A DNA stretch of 64,000 nt from Ornithinibacillus californiensis. Lineage in GTDB: Bacteria; Bacillota; Bacilli; Bacillales; Amphibacillaceae. This document shows, piece by piece, positions 34,705-43,758 of the stretch. Both the position numbers and the translations under genes were made by a program. Each line of letters starts with the position of its first letter. Positions within the stretch are counted from its first letter, which is position 1. Where the stretch lies: positions 1 through 64,000 of the forward strand of contig NZ_LDUE01000065.1 in assembly GCF_001038485.1 (NCBI RefSeq), written 5' to 3'. Below the pieces are notes generated by a model. That model did not search any database, had not been told where the DNA came from, and worked only from the letters and a program-made list of their open reading frames with translations.

Positions 34705-35911
34705 TTCACATGACTTTTTTATGAAACGTTTTAATGAACATTTAAAGGATATGAGTAGGTATTTGCGTTATATCTTCAATGGACATATTGCGTTTGCCAT
34801 GCTGTTCTTTATTGCTGCGCTTGCTTATTATTACCAGCAATGGCTTACCGAGCTACATGAGGATTTTCCAACTGCATGGATAATGGGGGGCATTCTCGGT
34901 ATTGTCGTAAGTTATAGTCCCGTCCGAACACTTCTCAAAGAACCAGATTTAGTTTTTTTGATTCCAGCGGAGCATAAAATGAGTGCTTATTTCCGGAATG
35001 CACTAATCTATAGCTTTGTGATCCAGCTTTATATTGTTGCGATCGTCACAGCAGCTTTTGGGCCATTATACATGGCATCTTTCCCTGAACGCGAGGGAAG
35101 TACATATTTGCTGACGATAGCTGTTGTTCTAGTGTTTAAACTATGGAATCTAATTGCTAACTGGTGGATGTTAAAAATACGTGAGAAAAATATCCGAGTA
35201 ATTGACCATGTAGCAAGATTATTATTAAATATTGCTGTTTTCTTTTTCCTTATCAGTGGGGAACTTCTTCTTGTCAGTATTACTACCATCTTATTTGTGA
35301 TTGTATTCTTATATGATTTAAGTCAATCGAGAAAGCAAGCAGGACTAGCATGGGAGCTACTATTGGAAAAAGACCTACATCGCTTGCAATCCTTTTATCG
35401 TTTTGCCAATATGTTTACCGATGTTCCGCATCTGAAAAATAGGATAAAATCGCGTCAGTGGTTAGTATCATTTGTGGATAGAAAAATACCTTTTGAGCGA
35501 AAAAACACGTATGATTATTTATATCGCATCACATTTATCCGTGGCGGCGATTATTTATCGATGTATGTTCGTTTGAGTATCATCGGAGGATTATTCATTT
35601 ATTTCATCCCAACAATCTGGGTGAAAATAGCCTTTGCGATTCTTTTCTTGTATATGAGTACATTCCAAATGATGACCTTATATAATCATCATCGAACTAT
35701 TATGTGGTTAGATTTATATCCAGTTGAAGAGGAAACTAGGCGAGAAGCATTACTAAAATGGATGGTTCAGCTAGCTCTGGTCCAAACAGTATTATATGCG
35801 GTAGTCTTCATACTAGCTCAAGTCTATCTAGGTTTTCTTATTACATTAGTCGGTGGGATACTTTTCACCTTTGCTTTTACGAATGGCTATGTAAAGCGGA
35901 AACTGGCATAA
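34697..35911 (+). CDS. ecsB: ABC transporter permease EcsB
   Basis: A 404-aa membrane partner of EcsA with about eight to ten hydrophobic segments. The N-terminal FKKR-like FMKRFNEHLKDMSRYLRYIFN precedes the first helix, and the conserved SPVRTLLKEPDLVFLIPAE segment is at about 74-92. The ATG overlaps the ecsA end, so the genes are translationally coupled. The third B. subtilis gene, ecsC, is absent: a terminator follows directly. Confidence 0.92.
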   Translation: MFNSHDFFMKRFNEHLKDMSRYLRYIFNGHIAFAMLFFIAALAYYYQQWLTELHEDFPTAWIMGGILGIVVSYSPVRTLLKEPDLVFLIPAEHKMSAYFRNALIYSFVIQLYIVAIVTAAFGPLYMASFPEREGSTYLLTIAVVLVFKLWNLIANWWMLKIREKNIRVIDHVARLLLNIAVFFFLISGELLLVSITTILFVIVFLYDLSQSRKQAGLAWELLLEKDLHRLQSFYRFANMFTDVPHLKNRIKSRQWLVSFVDRKIPFERKNTYDYLYRITFIRGGDYLSMYVRLSIIGGLFIYFIPTIWVKIAFAILFLYMSTFQMMTLYNHHRTIMWLDLYPVEEETRREALLKWMVQLALVQTVLYAVVFILAQVYLGFLITLVGGILFTFAFTNGYVKRKLA

Positions 35912-35950
35912 AAAAACATTCTTTGGATATTAATCCGAAGAATGTTTTTT
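35911..35950 (+). terminator. terminator of ecsAB
   Basis: AAAAAACATTCTT pairs with AAGAATGTTTTTT, with an inner GGAT/ATCC extension. It begins at the ecsB stop. Confidence 0.9.
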
Positions 35951-35995
35951 CTTTTACTAGTAGTCTCCATTTCCGATGAATTTTCTCTTCTGAAC

Positions 35996-36265
35996 CTAAC
36001 TCGAACAAGCTCCAAGTAAAACACCAAAGAAAAGACCGAAAATCATTAATATGAGTACTGCTTTACCAAAATTTTTTAAATTCTCGTTATTAGATCCAAA
36101 TGCAAGGATTAAGGTAACAATTAACCCAATAAATGGAATACTAATACCGATCAAGATCAAAATCCATTGCCCAATAGATACGACATCATCATCACCGTAA
36201 AAGGACTCAGACTGCTTGTAAGCATCAACATGTCTATTCTGGTACTCGTTGTCATAGTAATTCAA
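35996..36265 (-). CDS. small two-helix membrane protein
   Basis: An 89-aa protein. A hydrophilic, acidic and Tyr-rich N terminus (MNYYDNEYQNRHVDAYKQSE...YGDDD) is followed by two membrane helices (IGQWILILIGISIPFIGLIV and GKAVLILMIFGLFFGVLLG). TTG at 36265 is the start, 6-7 bases after AGGAGGG. It lies 25 bp after the next upstream gene's stop and is likely co-transcribed with it. I do not recognise the family. Confidence 0.7.
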   Translation of the reverse strand: MNYYDNEYQNRHVDAYKQSESFYGDDDVVSIGQWILILIGISIPFIGLIVTLILAFGSNNENLKNFGKAVLILMIFGLFFGVLLGACSS

Positions 36266-36290
36266 ATTATCCCTCCTACGTTAAACTGAG

Positions 36291-36839
36291 TTATTTCCAA
36301 TGAAGTGTAAGGTTTTCTTCTTGAAATATATTGAAAAAGTGTAAACGATAAGACGAGAGTAAGCCATTTTCTGCTAACTGAATGCTGTTACCATCTTGAA
36401 AATGGAACTCATACGTATCGAAACCTTCACTACGAGGAATATCATAATAGTTAATATGATCGATCTCATTCCACGCATAAAAATTTATTTCGCTCGTACT
36501 TTCTCGGATAGAAATTCCTTGATCTGATACGGCTATAAATGGCTTTGTACCAATAAGTAGGAAAAATGCCCCCACAATGATTAGTATTATTCCGATAAAG
36601 ACAGGAAGTTTTCTTACATTAAATAAGTACATAATAAAGCAGGCTATACTTAGTAGTAAGCAACCGATGCCATAAAGCCAATAGCTGGTGCTCGGTGCAA
36701 TTACAACCCAAGTTCCTGGTTCAAGATATAAGCTGTTTACGATAAAGGACGGAATTAGTAATAGTAATATTGGTGAGATAAATAATATGCCAATTCCTAT
36801 CGCCATAAAGAAATGCCTTTTTTCATAATTAGGTACCAT
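36291..36839 (-). CDS. membrane protein with C-terminal PH-like region
   Basis: A 182-aa protein with four hydrophobic segments (about 13-33, 49-65, 69-85, 88-107). A C-terminal soluble part follows: FIAVSDQGISIRES...NFYAWNEIDHINYYDIPR, the pattern of small bacterial PH-like domains (STM3941 type). The ATG at 36839 has AGGGGGATG 8 bases upstream; an ATG at 36887 has none. Function is unknown. It precedes the two-helix gene at 35996-36265. Confidence 0.7.
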   Translation of the reverse strand: MVPNYEKRHFFMAIGIGILFISPILLLLIPSFIVNSLYLEPGTWVVIAPSTSYWLYGIGCLLLSIACFIMYLFNVRKLPVFIGIILIIVGAFFLLIGTKPFIAVSDQGISIRESTSEINFYAWNEIDHINYYDIPRSEGFDTYEFHFQDGNSIQLAENGLLSSYRLHFFNIFQEENLTLHWK

Positions 36840-36945
36840 AAAACATCCCCCTAAGATTGTTTTATGTCTGTAATACGAAATATTCAAAAAAAGGTTTCAA
36901 TGAAAAAGACCATCACCTGTTAAAGTGACAGTCTGATAAGTTTGT

Positions 36946-38118
36946 TCATTTATCTTGATAAGCGAAGAAGGCGCTGATTAGTGTTTTTGCAGCGATTGGC
37001 ATTGCTTTTTCGTCAAAGTCAAAATGGGGGTGATGATGTGGGTAGTGATTTCCTTCTTTTTCTGCTCCGGTGAAGAAAAATGCGCCTGGTTTTTCTTGTA
37101 AATAATAGGCAAAATCTTCACCACCCATAACTGGGATGATTTCTTCCACTTTCTCAACATCTTGAAGCTTGCTACTCACGTCCATGACAAGTTCTGCTTC
37201 TGTAGCATGATTGATTACTGGTGGATAGCCCTTGATATAGTTAAAGGTATATGTGCACTCATAGGATGTGCACACGCCTTTTATAAGTTTTTCCATTTCT
37301 TCAATAACTTGTTCCTGGATATCTGTATTCAAGTAGCGAACTGTTCCTACCAATCTAGCTGAATCGGCAATAATATTAAATGCATTGCCGGCTTCAAAAA
37401 TGCCGACTGTAAGGACAGCTGTTTCTAAAGGGTCTAGCCTTCTACTCACGATTTGTTGAAGTTGGGTAACTAGTTGTGAACCGATAACGATGGAATCTTT
37501 TGTTTCATGTGGGTAGGCACCGTGCCTGCCTTTACCTTGTATAGTTATTTCAAACCGATCCGCACCTGCCATCATAACATCCTTAGTAGTCTGTATCGTT
37601 CCAAGTGGAGTAGTTGCCCAAAGGTGAGTTCCAAATACTGCATCCACGTTTTCTAATACTCCTGCTTCAATCATTGGTTTTGCTCCACCTGGGGCATATT
37701 CCTCTGCATGTTGATGTAAGAATACAATAGTTCCAGGTAGTTCTTCTTGATAGTATTTCATCACTTTAGCCAGTATTAGGAGTGTTGCGGTATGTCCATC
37801 ATGTCCACATGCATGCATTACCCCATCTACCTTTGATTTATATGGTACATCCTTGGCATCTTGTATAGGAAGGGCATCAAAGTCAGCACGCATTGCGATA
37901 GTCTTTCCAGGCTTGCTTCCTGTTAAGGTAGCAACTACACCATTCCCGCCAACACCTTTTTCGTATGGTATACCGATCTCTTCATAGAAATTGGCTATGT
38001 ATTCTGCTGTTTTATACTCTTGAAAGGAAAGCTCTGGATATTGGTGTAAATAGCGGCGAGTATCGACCATTTCTGGATATAATGCCTCAATTGCATTAAG
38101 AATTTCTTGAAGCTGCAT
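36946..38118 (-). CDS. yhaA: M20-family amidohydrolase YhaA
   Basis: A 390-aa metal-dependent amidohydrolase, related to N-acyl amino acid and hippurate hydrolases. Metal-site segments are MHACGHDGHTATLL (about 100-113), LHQHAEEYAPGG with the catalytic Glu pair (about 135-146), the His in GTHLWATTPLG, and GGEDFAYYLQEKPG near the C terminus. The dimerisation domain occupies about 180-290. The ATG at 38118 follows GAGGGGG; the upstream in-frame ATG at 38145 has no site. B. subtilis yhaA lies in the same neighbourhood. Confidence 0.92.
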   Translation of the reverse strand: MQLQEILNAIEALYPEMVDTRRYLHQYPELSFQEYKTAEYIANFYEEIGIPYEKGVGGNGVVATLTGSKPGKTIAMRADFDALPIQDAKDVPYKSKVDGVMHACGHDGHTATLLILAKVMKYYQEELPGTIVFLHQHAEEYAPGGAKPMIEAGVLENVDAVFGTHLWATTPLGTIQTTKDVMMAGADRFEITIQGKGRHGAYPHETKDSIVIGSQLVTQLQQIVSRRLDPLETAVLTVGIFEAGNAFNIIADSARLVGTVRYLNTDIQEQVIEEMEKLIKGVCTSYECTYTFNYIKGYPPVINHATEAELVMDVSSKLQDVEKVEEIIPVMGGEDFAYYLQEKPGAFFFTGAEKEGNHYPHHHPHFDFDEKAMPIAAKTLISAFFAYQDK

Positions 38119-38250
38119 GTAATGTTCCCCCTCATTTATTTTCATCTATTATAGCATTATTTAATAAAGTGAAAAATTAATTTTAAATTAGTATTAGATA
38201 AGCTATGATTATAGTAATAAGAATATGAAATATCAGGAGGATTTAATAGA

Positions 38251-38889
38251 TTGAAAAAGCGTCGTATAGTATTCACATCTTTTTCTGTACTTGTGCTAGT
38301 GATTATCGGGATTTGGATTATGAAAATTGTTCGTGGGGAAGTCCCTTATGTGGACCAGTGGACTAGAGCCCTTGTTGCTACATTCCCAGATACATATATT
38401 TATACATTTTTTCGAGGAGTTACGAATTTAGGCTCTGAAGGATTTATGTATCCTTTTACAGCTATAGTAGCTGTATTACTTATTATTCTATTTCGTGATT
38501 GGTTACCTGGAGTATTGTTTGGTTTAGGTATATATGTTACACATCAATTTAATAAGTTAATCAAATATCTAGTTGCAAGAGATCGACCAACTATATTAGA
38601 GGAAGCGAATGCAGTTGGGGAAAGTTTTCCTTCAGGACATGCGATGGTTCCCATTGTTTGTTATGGACTTATTGCGTATTTTCTAGCTAAGAAAATAAAA
38701 TCTACTACAATCGTCTTGTTCGTTCAGATATTTTTTGCACTACTTGTATTTTTCATTGGAATTAGTAGATATGTAATCAATGTTCACTATTTAACTGATG
38801 TTGTCGCTGGTTTTGTATTTGGATTTATATGCTTTATTGCACTTGTCTATCTGTATGAGTGGTTACAGCGATTAAGAACTCGGTCTTAA
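38251..38889 (+). CDS. PAP2-family membrane phosphatase
   Basis: A 212-aa membrane protein with about five to six helices. It carries the three phosphatase motifs of the PAP2 superfamily: KYLVARDRP (KX6RP, about 106-114), PSGH (about 127-130) and SRYVINVHYLTDV (SRX5HX3D). Likely substrates are undecaprenyl or phosphatidylglycerol phosphates at the outer face (family knowledge). The TTG start at 38251 follows CAGGAGG. The gene is alone. Confidence 0.85.
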   Translation: MKKRRIVFTSFSVLVLVIIGIWIMKIVRGEVPYVDQWTRALVATFPDTYIYTFFRGVTNLGSEGFMYPFTAIVAVLLIILFRDWLPGVLFGLGIYVTHQFNKLIKYLVARDRPTILEEANAVGESFPSGHAMVPIVCYGLIAYFLAKKIKSTTIVLFVQIFFALLVFFIGISRYVINVHYLTDVVAGFVFGFICFIALVYLYEWLQRLRTRS

Positions 38890-38980
38890 GACGGAGATAA
38901 AAGCATTCTAGAGATGGTTTTCCCTGAAACTCATAAGACGTAATATAAAAGTAGAAGAAGAGTAGAAGGGAGCATTCCAT

Positions 38981-40219
38981 ATGGATGCAGTAGCGAAACA
39001 AGAAGTAATAAAGGTTCCAATTTTTCATAATCGAAATTTTGTTCTTTTATTAATAAGTGCTTTATTTTCATCACCTGGTTATTTTGTTTATTTAATAGGA
39101 GCCGAGTGGTTGATGTTAAGTATAACGGATAATCGTTTTTATTTCGGATTGTTGTTTTTTGTGGCGGCAATACCAAGACTTGTTTTGCTCATAGTGGGTG
39201 GAATTATTGCCGATCGAGTCAATAAACGTACCGTTCTATTTTGGTCCGATTTTTCCAGGGCTATGTTAATCGGTATATTAATTCTATTAATTGTATCGGA
39301 TACCGTTGCAATATGGCATTTACTAGTTTTATCCGGTCTGTTTGGTATTTCAGATGCCTTTAGTTATCCTGCAATGAGCTCTCTTATTCCGACATTGTTA
39401 GAAGAAAATCAACTACAGCGAGGGAATTCATTCATTCAAATGACCAATCAAATAAGTCCGATTCTAGGGCCGGCACTCGGAGGCACATTAATCGCACTAC
39501 TTGGGTTTGCAGGAGTATTCTCAGTAGCATTTATCATGTTGCTCTTATCTTCCATTGCCGTCATATTTATTCGTATTAAGTTACAGAAGCAGGAAGAAGT
39601 AGAAAAACATACTCCACTTGCTGATTTAAAGGAAGGGTTCCAGTACGCACGTAAAAATGAACTTGTCATTTCTGTGGTGATTATGGCATTTTTCTTAAAC
39701 TTCTTTTTCTCTGGTCCAATCGCCATTGGGATGCCAGTCATTGTTAAAGATGTTTTTGATGGAAGTGCTGTGGGTCTTGCAACAATCCAAACCTCCATGG
39801 GAATTGGTGCACTAGCAGGAGCAATATTACTCGCTAGCTGGAAGCTAAAGAGTCCGGGGAAAGCTGTCATTATCAGCTTAATCGGTTTGGGAATCGTGTT
39901 TGCCTCGACTGGACTATCTACTAGTATTTGGATGATGGCTAGTTTAGTAGGAATTATGGCTATACTCACACAAATTATTAATATTCCACTCATTACAATG
40001 CTACAGCAAACAACAGATAAGAAAATGTTAGGACGAATGATGAGTATGTTTATGACCGTATCAACTGGACTTACACCGGTATCTTTTATCGCAACTTCTT
40101 CACTTATTGCAGTAGGTGTAAATATACAATGGATAATCGCTGTTAGTGGATTAATCGTCACCCTTATTGCAGTCTATAATTTGCGGAACAAAAAATTACT
40201 AGGATTCAAATTATCATAA
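38981..40219 (+). CDS. MFS transporter (MFS_3/EntS-like)
   Basis: A 412-aa transporter with 12 predicted helices. The N-terminal RNFVLLLISALFSSPGYFVYL, the loop GGIIADRVNKRTVLFWSDFSR (MFS motif A) and FSYPAMSSLIPTLLEENQL are characteristic of the branch containing macrolide and siderophore exporters. The substrate is unknown. GAAGGGAG precedes the ATG. Only 13 bp separate it from liaF, so it may be co-transcribed with the LiaFSR stress system. Confidence 0.88.
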   Translation: MDAVAKQEVIKVPIFHNRNFVLLLISALFSSPGYFVYLIGAEWLMLSITDNRFYFGLLFFVAAIPRLVLLIVGGIIADRVNKRTVLFWSDFSRAMLIGILILLIVSDTVAIWHLLVLSGLFGISDAFSYPAMSSLIPTLLEENQLQRGNSFIQMTNQISPILGPALGGTLIALLGFAGVFSVAFIMLLLSSIAVIFIRIKLQKQEEVEKHTPLADLKEGFQYARKNELVISVVIMAFFLNFFFSGPIAIGMPVIVKDVFDGSAVGLATIQTSMGIGALAGAILLASWKLKSPGKAVIISLIGLGIVFASTGLSTSIWMMASLVGIMAILTQIINIPLITMLQQTTDKKMLGRMMSMFMTVSTGLTPVSFIATSSLIAVGVNIQWIIAVSGLIVTLIAVYNLRNKKLLGFKLS

Positions 40220-40232
40220 GGGAGAGATCAAT

Positions 40233-40985
40233 ATGAAGGTAGGATTTTTTAGATATCTAATTGCAGCAGTATTAATCGCTTTCGGTGTAGTGCTCGTGTT
40301 AGAAAATATAGGTGTCATGGAATTTAATATTAAAAATGCTTGGAGTTATATATATCCGTCATTATTTGTACTATTTGGTTTGAAGTGGATTATTGAACGG
40401 ATGAGACATCGAGGTGGAAGCTGGATTTGGGGATCATTTTTCCTTATCTTTGGTTCGTTACTTCTTATGGACCGTTTTGATGTTATTGCTTTCGCTTTTA
40501 ATGATGTATTCAAACTATGGCCTCTATTAATTGTTTATTTTGGGTTTATGTTTATCGGAAAGTCAGGAAAGCCGAAAGTCATTATTCATAATGGTGGTTC
40601 CAAAGTGGAAAAGGATGAGAACAGCTCTTTTTTTACCGTAGGGAATCATGAATTTAACCAACCTAATTGGAAGGTTGAGCCGACCACGGTTAAAACATTA
40701 GCAGGAGATTTCTACTACGATTTTTCTAAAGCATATATTCCTGAGAAGGAAATCCCAATAAGTATTAGTTCCCTTGCTGGAGATGTTCATATTTTAGTTC
40801 CGGAAAATCTTGAATTTCAAATAAATGCCTCTGTAAAAGCGGGGGATATTGATATTGTTGGTCAGTCCGTTGATGGAATTAATCGCTCCTTGAGTTACGT
40901 AACACCCAACTATGACACTGCAAAACGAAGAATAAATTTCACATTGAAATTAAAAGCAGGTTCTATTCGAGTGGATTATGTATAA
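40233..40985 (+). CDS. liaF: LiaF-type membrane regulator
   Basis: A 250-aa protein with four N-terminal helices in two hairpins (about 7-50, 65-110). A C-terminal beta-helical domain follows, with repeated TLAGDFYYDFSKA, SLAGDVHILVPE and VKAGDIDIVGQS turns. This is the LiaF/VraT layout. LiaF inhibits the LiaS kinase until cell-wall stress occurs. AAGGGAGAGATCA precedes the ATG. It heads liaF-liaS-liaR. Confidence 0.9.
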   Translation: MKVGFFRYLIAAVLIAFGVVLVLENIGVMEFNIKNAWSYIYPSLFVLFGLKWIIERMRHRGGSWIWGSFFLIFGSLLLMDRFDVIAFAFNDVFKLWPLLIVYFGFMFIGKSGKPKVIIHNGGSKVEKDENSSFFTVGNHEFNQPNWKVEPTTVKTLAGDFYYDFSKAYIPEKEIPISISSLAGDVHILVPENLEFQINASVKAGDIDIVGQSVDGINRSLSYVTPNYDTAKRRINFTLKLKAGSIRVDYV

Positions 40986-41002
40986 AAGGGAGGGATTAAT
41001 AG

Positions 41003-42040
41003 ATGAAGAAGCGTTTTTCAAGTATTCGCTATAGCTATATCATCTCGCATTTTAATGGTCTATTTCTATCCTTTATAACCATCTTAGCTATTTTATTATC
41101 GATCTATGTTTGGTTTAGTCCAGAATGGCTTAATTCGACTAGTATTTTTCTCTTTATTGGCTTATATGCGGCAGTTTCATTTATTGTTTCTGTCTATGTA
41201 GGATTCCGGTCCAGTGGGGATTTGAAACAACGTATGGATTATTTATCCGTATTAATTACCCAGTTCGCAAATGGAAACTATCAGTCTAAAATATATTTTA
41301 ACGAAGGTGACGAGCTTACTAGAATAGGTAATGAATTGAACGAACTTGGTGAAAAATTACAGAATCAAGTGAGATCCTTGCAGCGACTTGCTGATGAAAA
41401 GGCAGAATTAGCAAAGTCAGCACATAAATCGGCTGTCATTGAAGAAAGACAACGTATTGCTAGAGACCTACATGATGCGGTAAGTCAACAGCTCTTTGCC
41501 TTAACGATGATGTCGGAAGCATCCATTAAACAAGTTGAGCATAATCCAGATGCCGCAAAAAAACAAATGGTGGAAGTTGCTAATGCTGCGCATCAAGCAC
41601 AATCAGAAATGCGTGCGTTACTACTTCATTTGCGACCGGTTCATTTATCTGGTGACCCTCTTCCAAAAGGGATACAGAAGCTCGTGGAAGAGTTAAAACA
41701 GAAGTCACAAATAGATTTTCAATTAGAAGTGGATGAAACATTGAAACTGTCGGAAGCGGCGGAAGAGCATGTATTTCGGATTATTCAAGAGTCACTATCC
41801 AATATTTTGCGCCATGCCAATGCAACAGAGGTAAGTATAGAAATAGTCAAACGTGGGGCAGAACTCTTCATGCATATTGCAGATAATGGTAAAGGGTTTG
41901 ATTTGTCCAATGATAGTGAGAAAAAGACATCCTATGGGTTAAAAACGATGAAAGAACGCAGTGAAGAATTAGGAGGAACATTTACCATTCGGTCGAATAT
42001 GGATGAAGGTACATATATCGATATTCGTATACCATGTTAA
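41003..42040 (+). CDS. liaS: sensor histidine kinase LiaS/VraS
   Basis: A 345-aa kinase with two membrane segments (about 16-38, 47-67), a very short outer loop and a HAMP linker. The NarL-type H-box is ERQRIARDLHDAVSQQLFAL, with the phosphorylated His at about 153. The ATPase blocks are IIQESLSNILRHANATEV (N) and ADNGKGFD (G1). It lacks a large sensing domain, as usual for cell-envelope stress kinases that depend on LiaF. AAGGGAGG precedes the ATG. Confidence 0.93.
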   Translation: MKKRFSSIRYSYIISHFNGLFLSFITILAILLSIYVWFSPEWLNSTSIFLFIGLYAAVSFIVSVYVGFRSSGDLKQRMDYLSVLITQFANGNYQSKIYFNEGDELTRIGNELNELGEKLQNQVRSLQRLADEKAELAKSAHKSAVIEERQRIARDLHDAVSQQLFALTMMSEASIKQVEHNPDAAKKQMVEVANAAHQAQSEMRALLLHLRPVHLSGDPLPKGIQKLVEELKQKSQIDFQLEVDETLKLSEAAEEHVFRIIQESLSNILRHANATEVSIEIVKRGAELFMHIADNGKGFDLSNDSEKKTSYGLKTMKERSEELGGTFTIRSNMDEGTYIDIRIPC

Positions 42041-42074
42041 TAAAGTAGTAGAAAATGTATCGGGGGGATTTGAG

Positions 42075-42707
42075 ATGATTCGAGTTGTAGTGGTTGATGA
42101 TCATGAGATTGTTCGGAAAGGCATTATTGCTTATTTAAATACTGACCCTGAAATCGATGTAGTAGGGCAAGCTTCAAGTGGAAATGATGGCGCTAAGTTA
42201 ATTCTTCAAGAGAAACCAGATGTTGTTCTAATGGATTTAATGATGGATAATGGTACGGGAATTGATGCTACTAAATTAGTCATGCAAGAGTATCCAACGT
42301 GTAAGATTATTATTCTCACAAGCTATTACGATGATCAGCAAGTTTTCCCAGCGTTAGAGGCAGGTGCATTTAGTTATATCCTGAAGACCTCTACTGCAGA
42401 TGAAATTGTATCTGCTATAAAAAAAGCATCCTCCGGAGAAAATGTTATCGAGCCAAAAGTTGCTAGTAAGATGATGACAAGTTTTAGAGGGGCTTCTCGA
42501 AAAGCACATGATGAACTAACTGAAAGAGAGATGGAGGTTCTATTATGTATCGGAAATGGAATGACCAATCAAGAGATTAGCGATAAGTTATATATAGGAG
42601 TAAAAACGGTGAAAACACATGTAAGTAATATTTTAGCCAAATTAGATGTTCATGATCGTACACAGGCAGCTGTCTACGTTCATAAAAATAATCTACTAAA
42701 ATCTTGA
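42075..42707 (+). CDS. liaR: response regulator LiaR/VraR
   Basis: A 210-aa NarL-type response regulator. The receiver has VVVDDHEIVRKG with the acidic pocket and VVLMDLMMDNG with the phospho-acceptor Asp at about 54; Lys occurs in SYILKTSTADE. The LuxR-type HTH is LTEREMEVLLCIGNGMTNQE, then ISDKLYIGVKTVKTHVSNIL. The ATG at 42075 follows GGGGGGA by 7 bases. The liaI/liaH targets found beside liaF in B. subtilis are not in this window. Confidence 0.93.
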   Translation: MIRVVVVDDHEIVRKGIIAYLNTDPEIDVVGQASSGNDGAKLILQEKPDVVLMDLMMDNGTGIDATKLVMQEYPTCKIIILTSYYDDQQVFPALEAGAFSYILKTSTADEIVSAIKKASSGENVIEPKVASKMMTSFRGASRKAHDELTEREMEVLLCIGNGMTNQEISDKLYIGVKTVKTHVSNILAKLDVHDRTQAAVYVHKNNLLKS

Positions 42708-42726
42708 GGGTGAAGCCCTCTTTTTT
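42706..42726 (+). terminator. terminator of liaFSR
   Basis: GAGGG-TGAAG-CCCTC is followed by TTTTTT. It overlaps the liaR stop codon. Confidence 0.8.
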
Positions 42727-42788
42727 GTTTTTTAGAAAAATTCCTAGTATAATACTAGGGAAATTAAATAAAAATGGGGAGAACCTAA

Positions 42789-43217
42789 ATGGACCATTCG
42801 AAGAAAAGCGAGAATCTTCTGCTAGGTATCTGGGGAGTGTCGGTAATTGCTACGTTGGGTAGTTTGTTTTTCTCAGAAGTAGTAGGCTATGAACCATGTG
42901 AGTTATGTTGGTACCAACGGATTCTGATGTACCCGCTAGTTATTATTTATGGAACTGCAATTTTTAAGAAAGACATAACGATTGCTTTACCTGGTTTAAT
43001 TTTAAGTGGTATAGGTATGCTTGTTTCTACATATCATTATTTTGTACAGAAACTGCCGGCTTTACGTGAGGCAGGTGGAGCTTGTGGTTTAGTTCCATGT
43101 AATTTTGAATATGTGAATTACTTTGGATTTATCACCATTCCATTTATGGCTGGTACAGCATTTATATTAATCTTTGTCACACATCTAATTCTTTTAAAAC
43201 AAGCTAGGGGGAAATAA
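42789..43217 (+). CDS. bdbC: disulfide bond formation protein BdbC (DsbB-like)
   Basis: A 142-aa four-helix membrane thiol-oxidase. It re-oxidises a thioredoxin-like partner and passes electrons to quinone. The first Cys pair is CELC (residues 37-40, in YEPCELCWYQRILMYPL) and the second is in the GGACGLVPCNF loop (residues 98-103). GGGGAGAACCTAA precedes the ATG. The gene abuts the thioredoxin-like gene without a gap. Confidence 0.93.
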   Translation: MDHSKKSENLLLGIWGVSVIATLGSLFFSEVVGYEPCELCWYQRILMYPLVIIYGTAIFKKDITIALPGLILSGIGMLVSTYHYFVQKLPALREAGGACGLVPCNFEYVNYFGFITIPFMAGTAFILIFVTHLILLKQARGK

Positions 43218-43697
43218 ATGATGCAAAAGAAAATGTTAATTATTGTAGGAGTTATAGTCGTATTATTCCTAGCACTATACTTCGTCATTGACTATAAAAA
43301 TACTCAAGCCTTAGATGAAAATAATCCATATGGAAAAAGTGACCTTCACCAGGCAACCATTGATCAGCTGAACAACCCTGATTATGGCAATCAGATTTTA
43401 CCAGATGATTTGAAAGAGAAAGTCAATAATGGAGAGGCTGTAACAGTCTATTACTATAGCCCAATCTGTTCGTTCTGTAAGGCTACTACACCATATCTTG
43501 TGGATTTAGCAGAAGAGATGAACGTTGATGTAAAAAAACTTAATTTGTTAGAATTTGCTCCTGAAGTAACACAATATGGTATCAAATCTACACCTACTCT
43601 CGTTCATTATGAGGATGGTAAAGAGGTAATTCGACTAGAAGGTCAAAAAGAAGAAGCAATCTATGCAGAGTTTTTTGAGGAATATGTGTTAAATTAA
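43218..43697 (+). CDS. membrane-anchored thioredoxin-like protein, BdbC partner
   Basis: A 159-aa protein with an N-terminal membrane anchor (MLIIVGVIVVLFLALYFVI) and an extracytoplasmic thioredoxin fold. The active site is YYSPICSFCKATTPYL (CSFC, about 87-90), and the cis-Pro segment is IKSTPTLVHY. Immediate coupling to bdbC indicates a thiol-disulfide oxidoreductase pair for secreted proteins. Two adjacent ATGs (43218, 43221) are possible. A terminator follows. Confidence 0.88.
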   Translation: MMQKKMLIIVGVIVVLFLALYFVIDYKNTQALDENNPYGKSDLHQATIDQLNNPDYGNQILPDDLKEKVNNGEAVTVYYYSPICSFCKATTPYLVDLAEEMNVDVKKLNLLEFAPEVTQYGIKSTPTLVHYEDGKEVIRLEGQKEEAIYAEFFEEYVLN

Positions 43698-43710
43698 TAA
43701 TAGAAAGTAG

Positions 43711-43757
43711 AAATCCCCTACTCAGTAGCAAATACTACGAAGACTGGGGATTTTTTT
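43711..43757. terminator. terminator of the bdbC operon and hmoB
   Basis: AAATCCCC pairs with GGGGATTT, and an inner GTAG/CTAC adds to the stem. A run of seven T follows. It lies just before the stop of the convergent hmoB. Confidence 0.85.
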
Positions 43758-43758
43758 G

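Noticed and set aside
39448-40161. 237-codon minus-strand frame within the MFS gene
   Set aside because: Antisense shadow of a hydrophobic transporter gene; the translation is rich in Ile/Thr/Ala without a start site or known domain.
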